From contig SVJD01000001.1 of assembly GCA_015069165.1 (NCBI GenBank), forward strand, positions 121,485-166,313: DNA of 44,829 nucleotides. Direction: 5' to 3'. Positions within the stretch are counted from its first letter, which is position 1, and each line of letters opens with the position of its first letter. The position numbers and the translations under genes are program-made. Below are positions 26,326 through 35,866 of the stretch, piece by piece. The DNA is from Oscillospiraceae bacterium. GTDB taxonomy: Bacteria > Bacillota > Clostridia > UBA1212 > UBA1255. The notes under the pieces are model-generated. The model was not told where the DNA came from. It worked only from the letters and a program-made list of their open reading frames with translations, and ran no database searches.

Positions 26326-28437
26326 TTAAGACTTTTTCTTTTTAAAGAAAGAAATATAATCACACTCTTTATTACTGCATTTTAAATATCTGCCTCGTTT
26401 GCCTTGAGCAATCTCAATAAATTCACCGCATTTAGGACATTTGTCTTTTGTGGGAATATTCCACGAAGAGAATTTACATTCAGGGTAATTACTGCAAGAA
26501 ACGTATTTCTTTCCTGTCTTAGTTTTTCTGTAAATAAGGTCAGATCCGCATGCAGGACATTCAACACCGACTTCTTCAATGATAGGTTTCGTGTTTTTAC
26601 ATTCAGGATATCCGGGGCAAGCTAAGAATTTACCGAATTTTCCTGTTTTTATAACCATCATTCTGCCGCACTTATCACACGGAACATCACTTTCGGGATC
26701 TGTAAGTTTAACGTGTTCAAGCTCTTTAGTGGCAACATCAACTTCTTTTGCAAAATCACCGTAAAAATCACGTATAACGTCTACCCACTGTCTTGTTCCC
26801 TGCTCAATCTTATCAAGATTTTCTTCCATTTGTGCAGTAAACTCAACATTTACAATGTCCGGGAAACTGTTTTTCATTAAATCATTAACTATTCTTCCCA
26901 ATTCTGTAGGATACAAAGTTTTCTTATCTTTGCCGACATATCCTCTTGCTAAAATAACGGAAATTGTCGGAGCATACGTACTCGGACGTCCTATTCCGTT
27001 TTCTTCAAGAGCTTTAACCAAAGTTGCCTCTGTGTATCTTGCAGGGGGTTGCGTAAAATGCTGTTCGGGCAAAATACAGTCAACAATAACTTTTTCACCT
27101 TCTTCAAGTGTCGGCAGCTTTGAGTTTTCTTTTTCTGCCTTTTCATCAAGTGACTCCTCGTACAGCTTTGTAAAGCCCGCAAACTTTACAGTATTTCCTA
27201 TCGAGCGGAATGTATGACCGTTTACATCAAAATCAACCGTACATACATCATAAACGGCATCTGCCATTTGGCTTGCGATAAATCTTTCATAAATGAGTTT
27301 ATAAAGCTTATATTGGTCATTGGTAAGCTTATCTTTTATGTCAACAGGTTTATACTCTATATGTGAAGGTCTTATAGCCTCATGCGCGTCTTGTGCGGCA
27401 TTTCTGTTTTTGTATATTCTTCTGTACGGAGGTAAAAATTTATCACCGTATTCACTTAAAATATGAGCTTTAGCTGCTGCCGCTGCTTCATCGGATACAC
27501 GTGTCGAGTCAGTTCTGATATATGTCACAAGACCTGTGGGGCCACCTTTTCCGACATTTATACCTTCATATAAGCCCTGTACAACAGACATTGTTTTTGA
27601 AGCTGTAAATCCTAATTTCCTTGAAGCTTCTTGTTGAAGTGTACTTGTAATGAACGGCGGTGCGGGAGATTTTTTCTTTTCACTCTTCTTAATAGAGGAA
27701 ACTATAAAATCTTTATTGTTTACATCGTTATAAATTGCATCCGCAGACTCTTTGTCCTCCAATTTAGTTTTCTTACCTTTTTCACCGTAATACTTTGCCA
27801 AAAAGCATTCCGATTTTGATACCTTTGCTTTTCCCGTGTCTTTTCTTAAATTCACGGAGATTGTCCAATACTCTTGCGGAATAAAAGCTTCTATTTCATC
27901 TTCTCTGTCACAAATAAGTCTGGTAGCAACGGATTGAACTCGTCCTGCACTTAAACCTTTTTTCACTTTCTTCCAAAGAACAGGACTTAAAGAATAACCC
28001 ACCAAACGGTCAAGTACGCGTCTTGCCTGGTAAGCGTTAACCAATTCTTCATCTATAACACGAGGCGCTTTAAAAGCCTCAGAAATGGCATTTTTTGTTA
28101 TTTCATTAAAGGTAACTCTGCAAACTGCCTTTTCATCAATTCCGAGAATTTGAGAAAGGTGCCATGATATTGCTTCTCCTTCGCGATCAGGGTCGGTTGC
28201 GAGAAAAACTTTATCGGCATCTTTTGCCTCTTTTTTAAGAGTTTTGATTAAATCACCTTTACCTCTTATATTCATATATTGAGGTGCAAAATCGTTTTCT
28301 ATATCAATAGCCATTTTGCTTACGGGCAAGTCTCTCAAGTGACCCGCAGAGGCTTCTACTTTATATTTCTTTCCCAAAAATCTACCGATTGTCTTTGCTT
28401 TTGCAGGTGACTCAACAATAACAAGATATTCTGACAT
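26326..28437 (-). CDS. topA: DNA topoisomerase I
   Basis: The 703-residue type IA topoisomerase relaxes negative supercoils. It has the Toprim domain (VIVESPAKAKTIGRFLG, FLATDPDREGEAISWHL), the active-site tyrosine in TYIRTDSTRVS and the family IGRPSTYAPTIS. The C-terminus holds three four-cysteine zinc modules (CDKCGR...CPGYPEC, CPACGS...CSNYPEC and CPKCGE...CSNKEC). Gene order dprA-topA-trmFO is usual in Firmicutes. A 69-bp AT-rich gap separates it from dprA and could hold a promoter, though none is convincing. Confidence 0.97.
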   Translation of the reverse strand: MSEYLVIVESPAKAKTIGRFLGKKYKVEASAGHLRDLPVSKMAIDIENDFAPQYMNIRGKGDLIKTLKKEAKDADKVFLATDPDREGEAISWHLSQILGIDEKAVCRVTFNEITKNAISEAFKAPRVIDEELVNAYQARRVLDRLVGYSLSPVLWKKVKKGLSAGRVQSVATRLICDREDEIEAFIPQEYWTISVNLRKDTGKAKVSKSECFLAKYYGEKGKKTKLEDKESADAIYNDVNNKDFIVSSIKKSEKKKSPAPPFITSTLQQEASRKLGFTASKTMSVVQGLYEGINVGKGGPTGLVTYIRTDSTRVSDEAAAAAKAHILSEYGDKFLPPYRRIYKNRNAAQDAHEAIRPSHIEYKPVDIKDKLTNDQYKLYKLIYERFIASQMADAVYDVCTVDFDVNGHTFRSIGNTVKFAGFTKLYEESLDEKAEKENSKLPTLEEGEKVIVDCILPEQHFTQPPARYTEATLVKALEENGIGRPSTYAPTISVILARGYVGKDKKTLYPTELGRIVNDLMKNSFPDIVNVEFTAQMEENLDKIEQGTRQWVDVIRDFYGDFAKEVDVATKELEHVKLTDPESDVPCDKCGRMMVIKTGKFGKFLACPGYPECKNTKPIIEEVGVECPACGSDLIYRKTKTGKKYVSCSNYPECKFSSWNIPTKDKCPKCGEFIEIAQGKRGRYLKCSNKECDYISFFKKKKS

Positions 28438-28506
28438 AAATCACTCAGCCTTTCAAAAATTCAATTCCTATATAATAAACACATTTTTTAAAATTGTAAA
28501 GTCCGA

Positions 28507-29580
28507 TTACATTTTTAAAACATAGGTTCCGTCAAAACCTTTAGTTACAATACCTTTAATTTCCAACATTGTCAAGGCACTTAAAACATTTCCCATATTT
28601 CTTTCTGTCTCTTTTGATATGTCATTCGCAGTAAAAGCACCCTTAATTATTGCATTTACCACATCAGATTCTGCGCCTTCAAGACCTTTTATCCATCCTC
28701 TGATTTTCTCTGCAGAATCACAAACAACATTATATTCCTCCAAAATATCCGTATAAGATGTCACACACAAAGCACCTTGTTTAATTAAGAAATTGCATCC
28801 GTATGACTTTTCGGAATTAATATTTCCGGGTATTGCAAATACATTTCTGCCCTCTTCAAGTGCATAATTTACAGTTATCATTGCTCCGCTTTTTTCTGAT
28901 GCTTCTACAACCAGCAGACCTTGCGAAAGACCGGAAATAATTCTGTTTCTTGCAGGAAAATTATTTTTAAAAGGCGGCATCTTCGGCGGAAATTCAGAAA
29001 CCACGCATCCGTTTTCAGCTATTTCATCAAACAATTTCAAATGTTCTTTCGGATAAACATTTCCCAAACCGCTTCCTAAAACCGCAATAGTATATCCTTT
29101 GGAAAATAGTGCCCCTTTGTGAGCCTGTGCATCTATTCCTCTTGCCATACCGCTCACAATACCAAGCCCGCATTCCGCAAGCGATTTAGAAAAGTTATAC
29201 GCATTAACCCTCCCGTATGAAGTGCAATTACGCGAACCGACAACAGACAACAACATTTCTTCCGGAATATCCGCATCTGCAGGTAATTTTCCCCTGTAAT
29301 AAAGTAAATACGGATAGTTTTCTATTTCTTTTAAATTAGATGGATAGCGTTCATCTTTTGACAAAACTATTTTAATACCATTTTTGATACATTCTTCGTA
29401 TATCTCTATAGCTTTTTTTCTGAGTTCTTCGTCTGCAACACGCTCCCACAATCCTTCTTCACTAAACCATGCATTTTCAATGTTTCCGTACATTTCTTTT
29501 AACTTTTGTATTACATGCTTAACTGATTTACCAAGCAAAGTAACCCAAATACTCATTATAATCCGCAAATCATAACTCAT
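28507..29580 (-). CDS. dprA: DNA-processing protein DprA
   Basis: The protein protects incoming single-stranded DNA and loads RecA during transformation. The Rossmann-like core has VGSRNCTSYGR, VSGMARGIDAQAHKGAL and GSGLGNVYPKEH. A C-terminal winged helix (about 295-357) is present. The ATG at 29580 overlaps the TGA of the upstream ATPase gene by 4 bp (ATGA) and has AGGA 6 nt upstream, giving 357 residues; a longer start at 29595 is less likely. The presence of dprA with comM does not by itself show natural competence. Confidence 0.94.
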   Translation of the reverse strand: MSYDLRIIMSIWVTLLGKSVKHVIQKLKEMYGNIENAWFSEEGLWERVADEELRKKAIEIYEECIKNGIKIVLSKDERYPSNLKEIENYPYLLYYRGKLPADADIPEEMLLSVVGSRNCTSYGRVNAYNFSKSLAECGLGIVSGMARGIDAQAHKGALFSKGYTIAVLGSGLGNVYPKEHLKLFDEIAENGCVVSEFPPKMPPFKNNFPARNRIISGLSQGLLVVEASEKSGAMITVNYALEEGRNVFAIPGNINSEKSYGCNFLIKQGALCVTSYTDILEEYNVVCDSAEKIRGWIKGLEGAESDVVNAIIKGAFTANDISKETERNMGNVLSALTMLEIKGIVTKGFDGTYVLKM

Positions 29581-31091
29581 ATTGATTCCTCGCAATCATA
29601 ATAATCAAGAAATCTGTATTGCAAGGATTCCGCAATATCCTCCTTATTTATATCTGTTCTGCCGGCCAAATCTGCAATTGTTCTTGCAATTTTTATATAT
29701 TTTTCGTATCCCCTCATGCTTGTTCCCGCTGCTTTTGCAGCACTTTTCAAAATTGCATCACACTCATTTGAAATACGGCAATATTTTTTAAGGTCTTTAC
29801 CGCGCATTCGTCCGTTAAGACTTATTTCATCATCTTTAAATCTGTTTTTTTGTATTTCTCTTGCTTTTATAACACGAAGTTTAATTTCTTCAGACGGTTC
29901 CCCTTTATTGCTGTTTTCAAAACATACTTGCCTTACGGGAATATGCAAATCAATTCTGTCTAAAATCGGTTTTGAAATTTTTGATATATATTGTTTAGCT
30001 TGGATAGGTGTGCACGTACATTTTCCGTTCTGTTCAAGAAGCTTGCCGCACCTACACGGATTGCTTGCGGCAACTAACATAAAATCTGACGGAAATTCAA
30101 CAAAATCTCCGCATCTTGATATTAAAACTTTTCCGCTTTCCATCGGTTGTCTTAAACTCTGTATAATATTTCTGTTAAATTCCGCCAGTTCATCAAGGAA
30201 CAAAATTCCTTTATGAGCCAAACTGATTTCTCCCGGCATAGGCTTGGTTCCTCCTCCAATCAGCCCGGCTTTTGTAACATCGGGATATACCGTTCTGAAA
30301 GGCACATTACTTATTATCATACGCTCTTTATCAAGCATACCGAGAACGCTGTATACAGGTGTTACTTCCATCGAATCTTCAAATGAAAGTTCCGGCATAA
30401 TGCTCGGAATTCTGTTTGCAAGCATTGTTTTCCCGCTGCCTGCAGCACCAATAAAAAGTATATTGTGTCCGCCGGCAGCAGCAATTTCTGCGGCTCTTAT
30501 TGCTTGCGATTGTCCCAATATATCAGAAAAATCTCCGTATTGTGTCTGTGATTCACTTTTAATATCATAAACATTCCAAGGATTCCTCTGAAATTCCGTA
30601 ATATGAATTACTTCATCTAAAGAAGCAGCAGGATATATTTTACACTTTTTTATTAAGGATGCTTCGTCTGCATTTTCTAACGGAACTACGCATTTGTATA
30701 TACCTTTTTGCACTGCTGCTTTTATCATCGGCAAAATTCCTTTTACCGGTCTTAAAAATCCATCTAAAGACATCTCACCGATAAACGCAAATTTATCAAT
30801 CTCACCCTTTGCGTATCCTGCAGATTTTAAAATACCCATAGCAATCGCCAAATCAAAATGCGCGCCTTCTTTTTTTACGGATGCCGGGGCTAAATTAACC
30901 GTTATTCTTCCAAGTGGGAAATCATATCCCAAATTTTCAATAGCGGGTTTTATCCTGCTTGCAGCCTCTTTAACGGCAATATTACCCATACCGATAATAT
31001 CAAAATACGGCAAACCTTTTGTTATATTTATTTCCGCATCGACAAAATACCCGTTTATACCGCACAAGCCGAATGTGTTTACATGGACCAT
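29577..31091 (-). CDS. comM: YifB/ComM-family Mg-chelatase-like AAA ATPase
   Basis: The protein has an N-terminal Lon-protease-like domain (about 1-165). An AAA+ Mg-chelatase-type ATPase domain follows (Walker A GAAGSGKTML, Walker B LFLDELAEFNR), then a C-terminal Mg-chelatase-subunit domain. In Vibrio and Acinetobacter ComM is a helicase for branch migration during transformation. A four-cysteine cluster (NPCRCGKLLEQNGKCTC) is present. GGAGG precedes a TTG-ATG pair; the ATG at 31091 is chosen. Translation is coupled to dprA. Confidence 0.93.
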   Translation of the reverse strand: MVHVNTFGLCGINGYFVDAEINITKGLPYFDIIGMGNIAVKEAASRIKPAIENLGYDFPLGRITVNLAPASVKKEGAHFDLAIAMGILKSAGYAKGEIDKFAFIGEMSLDGFLRPVKGILPMIKAAVQKGIYKCVVPLENADEASLIKKCKIYPAASLDEVIHITEFQRNPWNVYDIKSESQTQYGDFSDILGQSQAIRAAEIAAAGGHNILFIGAAGSGKTMLANRIPSIMPELSFEDSMEVTPVYSVLGMLDKERMIISNVPFRTVYPDVTKAGLIGGGTKPMPGEISLAHKGILFLDELAEFNRNIIQSLRQPMESGKVLISRCGDFVEFPSDFMLVAASNPCRCGKLLEQNGKCTCTPIQAKQYISKISKPILDRIDLHIPVRQVCFENSNKGEPSEEIKLRVIKAREIQKNRFKDDEISLNGRMRGKDLKKYCRISNECDAILKSAAKAAGTSMRGYEKYIKIARTIADLAGRTDINKEDIAESLQYRFLDYYDCEESI

Positions 31092-31104
31092 CAAATGATT
31101 ACCT

Positions 31105-31125
31105 CCTGACTTATAATTTATCAGG
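31105..31125. repeat. Inverted repeat overlapping the comM ribosome site
   Basis: CCTGA and TCAGG flank an 11-nt AT-rich centre, and the arm nearest the gene shares bases with the GGAGG of comM (31106-31102). The 5-bp stem is short and may be chance. Confidence 0.3.
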
Positions 31126-31166
31126 TGTCCATATTAACAAATTCGGCTTGTCTTTTTAAGATTGAT

Positions 31167-31186
31167 ATTATTTCCCGGGAAATAAT
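31167..31186. repeat. 20-bp perfect palindrome between nrdR and comM
   Basis: The sequence ATTATTTCCCGGGAAATAAT reads the same on both strands and begins one base past the nrdR stop codon. With no loop and no clear T-run, it is a weak terminator candidate. A protein-binding site is the alternative. Confidence 0.45.
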
Positions 31187-31187
31187 T

Positions 31188-31649
31188 TTACTGTTTGTTT
31201 TCGCTGATGATTTTTGAAAGCTCCGCCATAAAAGTGTCTACATCTTTAAATTGCTTGTACACAGATGCAAAACGAACATAAGCAACCTCATCAAGCTCTT
31301 TTAGATGCTTCATAATCATTTCACCGATTTCAGAAGATTGAACTTCTCTTTTAACAGTATTCATTAGTTGTTGCTCAACATCTGCGGCAAGATTTTCTGC
31401 CTGTTGCAAAGATACAGGACGTTTACTGCACGCTTTCATTACACAATTTATAACCTTATTTCTGTCATAAATTTGTCTTGAGCCGTCCTTTTTAACAACA
31501 ATTAACGGTGTATCCTCAATTTTTTCATAAGTAGTAAAACGAGAATTGCATTTAATACACTCTCTTCTTCTTCTGATTGCGCTACCTTCCTCTGTAGGTC
31601 TCGAATCAATTACCTTGTCTTCAATATGACCGCAAAACGGACATTTCAT
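31188..31649 (-). CDS. nrdR: Transcriptional repressor NrdR
   Basis: The 153-residue protein has the N-terminal zinc ribbon (MKCPFCGH, Cys pairs at 3/6 and 31/34, with [13 protein letters not shown] between) and the ATP-cone domain that senses ATP/dATP. It represses ribonucleotide reductase genes. The frame is open to 31670, but MKCPFCG at 31649, with GGGGAG upstream, is the family start. It lies 24 bp after the GH13 gene. Being the last member of the glycogen operon is unusual for its known role. No reductase gene is in the window. Confidence 0.96.
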   Translation of the reverse strand: MKCPFCGHIEDKVIDSRPTEEGSAIRRRRECIKCNSRFTTYEKIEDTPLIVVKKDGSRQIYDRNKVINCVMKACSKRPVSLQQAENLAADVEQQLMNTVKREVQSSEIGEMIMKHLKELDEVAYVRFASVYKQFKDVDTFMAELSKIISENKQ

Positions 31650-31673
31650 AGTGAAACACTCCCCTTTCACATT

Positions 31674-33437
31674 TTATTCAAAAGAAGCCAACAAACCGTA
31701 ACCGGCAGCCTCTCTATCTATAATATAACTTTTTTCTCGTAAAATTTCAACTTTTTCTGCAATTTTGCACAAATTTTCCTCAATAAATGTCCTTCCTCGC
31801 CCAAATCTGTCACAAATCGTAACGTACGTTTTGCCGTTTTGATTTTCTGCAGGTTTCCTTATCATGGCAAAAATATTTCCGTCAGACTCTCCGAAATATT
31901 GTGCGTCACCATAAATAAAAGTTGAATTATTTCTTCTCATTCTCGCAAGTTCTGAGAACCATTCTATCATTTCCTTATCCTCTTTACCCCACGGATATGT
32001 TCTTCTGTTATCAGGGTCTTTTCCTCCTTCAAGACACGTTTCATCTCCGTAATACACTAGCGGAACTCCTGCCGCAGTAAATTGTATAAGCGAATAACAT
32101 TTAATCAAATCTCTTGCAAGTCTTCTGTCACATTTTGTAATATTTAACATCATTGTCATGAGTCTTTCAACATCATGTGAGCCGGTCATGTTTACCTGCG
32201 CCAAAAAGTTCTGCCTCGGATATGTTTCTTTTATGGTTTCAAAAACTTCTGCCAAATCATATCCACTGGAAGTTCCATTCAAAAAGGCGAGTAAAGAATC
32301 TCTGAATACATAGTTTGTGTGCGTATGAAGTTCCGGCTTTGTAAAATACATTTTTCTTTGTCCGTAACTTATTTTATTTGAAGCATTTTCCCATACCTCA
32401 CCAATTACTACGGGCTCTTTGATTTCTTTTTCTGCGGCACTTCTGATTTTTTGAAGCAGTACGTCGGAAATTTCGTCGGCAACATCAAGTCTCCAGCCAT
32501 CTATTCCCTTTCTGCTCCAATATCTTACGACTGAATCTTCGCTGTCTGCCGCAAATTCCGCAAAACTTTTACAATTTTTATTAACTGCAGGCAAATCATC
32601 TATGCCCCACCAGCAATCGTATGTTCCGTCTTCATTAAATGTATACCAATCAGCATACGGAGAATTCGGTTCTTTGCAATTTGAAAAATATTTACTGCAT
32701 TTTCCTGTATGATTGAATACGCCATCAAGAACAATATGTACTTTTTCTTTTTTCATATTGTCTACAAGCTCTTCAAAAGCTTCATCACCGCCTAAAAGTG
32801 AATCAATCTTATGATAATCGGCTGTATCATATCTGTGATTGCTTCGAGCTTCAAATACAGGATTAATGTATACTGTGTCTGCACCAAGTATTTTAATGTA
32901 TGGTATTTTTTCTTGAATACCTTTTAGATTTCCGCCAAAAAACTCCCACTTAATTATACGATGTTCACTGTCTTTTACATAAACGGGTAAATCGTTCCAA
33001 TCCGAATACATAAAAGAATTCGGTTTCAATACAGCTCTATCGTCATCTGCTTTATTAAATCTATCAGGAAAAATTTGGTAAATAATTGTATTTAAAAACC
33101 AATCCGGTACTGCAAGGTCTTTTTCAAAAACAGTAATTTGATATTCTTTTGTACGCTCACCGTTTTTTGCAGAAAACCAATAAAAATACAATCCCGGCTC
33201 TGTAAAAACAGATGATGATAATTCGTATTGCGCTGTAAATTTTTCATCACCGGAAATAATCTCGCTTGCCTTAAATGAAAAATCACGGCACAAAAAATGA
33301 GCCTCGTACCTAAAATTCAGTACGGGAGCAGAATCTGTTTTCAAGTAATCGCATCGAAGCAGTACCGGTGTTTCACACGGTACTGCTCCATAAGGATTCC
33401 TATAATTACTTTGTCTTGAATTATGAATAAGTGCCAT
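31674..33437 (-). CDS. GH13 alpha-glucosidase/neopullulanase-like hydrolase
   Basis: The 587-residue enzyme has an N-terminal beta-sandwich (about 1-105, CBM34-like). A GH13 barrel follows with the four conserved regions: VLDGVFNHTG, GWRLDVADEI (nucleophile Asp), VIGEVWENAS (acid/base Glu) and TGSHDVERL. It hydrolyses alpha-1,4 (and perhaps alpha-1,6) links in maltodextrins. No signal peptide is present, so it acts inside the cell, probably on dextrins left by the phosphorylase. It starts 3 bp after the glgP stop with a poor ribosome site, suggesting translational coupling. Confidence 0.9.
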   Translation of the reverse strand: MALIHNSRQSNYRNPYGAVPCETPVLLRCDYLKTDSAPVLNFRYEAHFLCRDFSFKASEIISGDEKFTAQYELSSSVFTEPGLYFYWFSAKNGERTKEYQITVFEKDLAVPDWFLNTIIYQIFPDRFNKADDDRAVLKPNSFMYSDWNDLPVYVKDSEHRIIKWEFFGGNLKGIQEKIPYIKILGADTVYINPVFEARSNHRYDTADYHKIDSLLGGDEAFEELVDNMKKEKVHIVLDGVFNHTGKCSKYFSNCKEPNSPYADWYTFNEDGTYDCWWGIDDLPAVNKNCKSFAEFAADSEDSVVRYWSRKGIDGWRLDVADEISDVLLQKIRSAAEKEIKEPVVIGEVWENASNKISYGQRKMYFTKPELHTHTNYVFRDSLLAFLNGTSSGYDLAEVFETIKETYPRQNFLAQVNMTGSHDVERLMTMMLNITKCDRRLARDLIKCYSLIQFTAAGVPLVYYGDETCLEGGKDPDNRRTYPWGKEDKEMIEWFSELARMRRNNSTFIYGDAQYFGESDGNIFAMIRKPAENQNGKTYVTICDRFGRGRTFIEENLCKIAEKVEILREKSYIIDREAAGYGLLASFE

Positions 33438-33440
33438 AAA

Positions 33441-35858
33441 TTATACGTTCCAAATTTCCTGCGCGTATCTTTGAATTGTATTATCACTTGAGAAAATACC
33501 TGAAGACGCAATATTTACAGCAGACATTTTCGTCCATCTGTCTGTATCTTTGTAAATAATGCCAACTTGTTCTTGTGCCTTTACATAAGAATCAAAATCT
33601 CTCAATGTGAAGTACGGGTCATTATCAATTGTAAGATGATTTATTACAAGTTCAAATTCTCTTTCAGATGCAAGTCCGAAATATCCTTGCTTCATTTGAT
33701 TTATTATTCTTTGAAGTCTGGGATCTGCATTGATTACATCCATTGCTCTGTAATTTCTCTTTAACTGATAAGAAATTACCTCATCAGACTTCAAACCGAA
33801 AAGAACAATGTTATCGTCGCCTACTGCTCTGTGAATCTCAACATTAGCTCCGTCAAGTGTTGCCAACGTTACAGCACCATTCATCATAAGCTTCATATTT
33901 CCCGTACCGGAAGCCTCTTTTGAAGCTGTCGAAATCTGCTCGCTGACATTACCTGCAGGTATCATTATCTGAGCAAGACTTACACCGTAATTGGGCATAA
34001 ATACAACTTTAAGCTTATTTTTCATTTTAGGATCACTGTTGATTTTATCTGCAACTGTGCAAATAAGTTTAATTGTATTCTTTGCAAGAAGATATCCCGG
34101 GAATGCCTTTGCACCGAAAATAAATGTTCTCGGTGTTATTTCCATATTCGGATTGTCGCAAAGTCGATTATACAAGTCCATAACATGCAGTATATTCAAG
34201 AGCTGACGCTTATACATATGAAGTCTCTTTACTTGAATATCAAATATAGAGGAAGTATCTACAGCAATATGGTATTTTTCGTTAATAAAACTTGCCAACT
34301 GCTGTTTTTTGAGCTGTTTTACATCAGCAACTTTTTTTAGAAACGCCTTATCATCAACATACGGCATAAGCTCACTTAAACGCAAAGGTTCTTTACGCCA
34401 GTTAGTTCCGATAGTTTCGTCAATAAGTCCGGAAAGCTCGGGGTTTGCTTGCATAAGCCATCTTCTGTGAGTAATACCATTTGTCTTGTTATTGAATTTT
34501 CCGGGATAGAACTCATGGAAATCCTTTAACTCTTGATTTTTTAAAATTTCCGTATGAAGCTCTGCAACGCCGTTTACACTGTGGCTACCTACTATAGCAA
34601 GATGCGCCATTTTAACAACGCCGTCATTTATAACGGACATTCTGTTGATTCTGTTCCAATCTCCGTTGTAACGGTTATAAAGGTCGCTTGTAAATCTGCG
34701 ATTAATTTCCTCAACAATCATATATACTCTCGGCAAAAGCTTTTTGAACATATCGATATTCCATTTTTCCAAAGCTTCTGCCAAAATTGTGTGGTTTGTA
34801 TAACCAAGTGTCTTGTTTGTAACTGCCCACGCATCGTCCCAATTGAAACCTTCTTCATCTATCAATATGCGCATAAGTTCAGGAACTGCCAAAGCAGGAT
34901 GCGTGTCGTTAATCTGAATAGCCACATGATTATGAAGGTCATAAAGAGATATTCCGCTTTTCTTTATTTTTCTCAAGATACTCTGAATACCGGCACTTGT
35001 AAAGAAGTATTCTTGCTTTAATCTGAGCTGTTTACCTCTGGGGGTAGAATCGTCAGGATAAAGAACATTTGTAATAGCATCAACATTAGTTTTACTCTGT
35101 ATAGCTCTTTCGTGGTCACCTTTACTAAACATAGCAAAGTCAAATCCGGGACCATCTGTTTCGGCACTCCACAAACGAAGTGTATTTACAGTACCGTTAC
35201 AATATCCCGGTACGGGCATATCGTAAGGAACAGCCAAAATAGGCTCATAATCTTTATATGTGACATGCATTTTGCCATCGTCTCCCCAATTAGACTCAAC
35301 TGTTCCGCCAAATCTAACCATGCAGGCTTCGTCGTCACGACGAGTTTCCCAAACATTGGCAATTTTAAGCCAGTTATCCGGACTTTCAATCTGATAACCA
35401 TTATAAATTTGTTGTTGGAAAAGACCGAATTTATAACGGATACCAACACCCATACCTGCTATTCCGAGTGAAGCCATAGAATCAATAAAACATGCAGCCA
35501 ATCTTCCGAGACCGCCGTTACCCAAACCTGCGTCAGGCTCTACTTCTTCAAGAGATTTTAATTCTACACCAAAATCTTTCAAACCTGCTTCTACTACATC
35601 TCTTATACCTAAATTAACAAGCGAAGCATCCATCAAACGTCCGATAAGATACTCAAGCGAAAAATAATATACTTGCTTTCTTTGTTCTCTTTCATATCTG
35701 ACCTCAGTTTCATGCCAGTCATTTGCCATATAATCTTTAATAAGCGAACCTAACGCCATATATTTCAGCGTATCATTCGCATCTTCAACAGACTCTCTGT
35801 AAAGAGAAATTAATTTTCTCTTAAAATCATTCTTAAAAGTTTCCTTTTCCAAATACAT
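33441..35858 (-). CDS. glgP: Glycogen/alpha-glucan phosphorylase
   Basis: The 805-residue GT35 enzyme releases glucose-1-phosphate from alpha-1,4-glucans. Family blocks include VYYFSLEYLIGR, EPDAGLGNGGLGRLAACFID and QINDTHPALAVPELMR. The pyridoxal-phosphate lysine is in EASGTGNMKLMMNGAVT. Length is normal. It follows glgA by 8 bp; the nearest GGAGG is 13 nt from the ATG, which is long. Confidence 0.97.
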   Translation of the reverse strand: MYLEKETFKNDFKRKLISLYRESVEDANDTLKYMALGSLIKDYMANDWHETEVRYEREQRKQVYYFSLEYLIGRLMDASLVNLGIRDVVEAGLKDFGVELKSLEEVEPDAGLGNGGLGRLAACFIDSMASLGIAGMGVGIRYKFGLFQQQIYNGYQIESPDNWLKIANVWETRRDDEACMVRFGGTVESNWGDDGKMHVTYKDYEPILAVPYDMPVPGYCNGTVNTLRLWSAETDGPGFDFAMFSKGDHERAIQSKTNVDAITNVLYPDDSTPRGKQLRLKQEYFFTSAGIQSILRKIKKSGISLYDLHNHVAIQINDTHPALAVPELMRILIDEEGFNWDDAWAVTNKTLGYTNHTILAEALEKWNIDMFKKLLPRVYMIVEEINRRFTSDLYNRYNGDWNRINRMSVINDGVVKMAHLAIVGSHSVNGVAELHTEILKNQELKDFHEFYPGKFNNKTNGITHRRWLMQANPELSGLIDETIGTNWRKEPLRLSELMPYVDDKAFLKKVADVKQLKKQQLASFINEKYHIAVDTSSIFDIQVKRLHMYKRQLLNILHVMDLYNRLCDNPNMEITPRTFIFGAKAFPGYLLAKNTIKLICTVADKINSDPKMKNKLKVVFMPNYGVSLAQIMIPAGNVSEQISTASKEASGTGNMKLMMNGAVTLATLDGANVEIHRAVGDDNIVLFGLKSDEVISYQLKRNYRAMDVINADPRLQRIINQMKQGYFGLASEREFELVINHLTIDNDPYFTLRDFDSYVKAQEQVGIIYKDTDRWTKMSAVNIASSGIFSSDNTIQRYAQEIWNV

Positions 35859-35866
35859 AAACTGTA

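Noticed and set aside
31167-31186. Definite terminator of nrdR
   Set aside because: The palindrome has no loop, and the following minus-strand sequence lacks a T-run, so I list it only as a palindrome.
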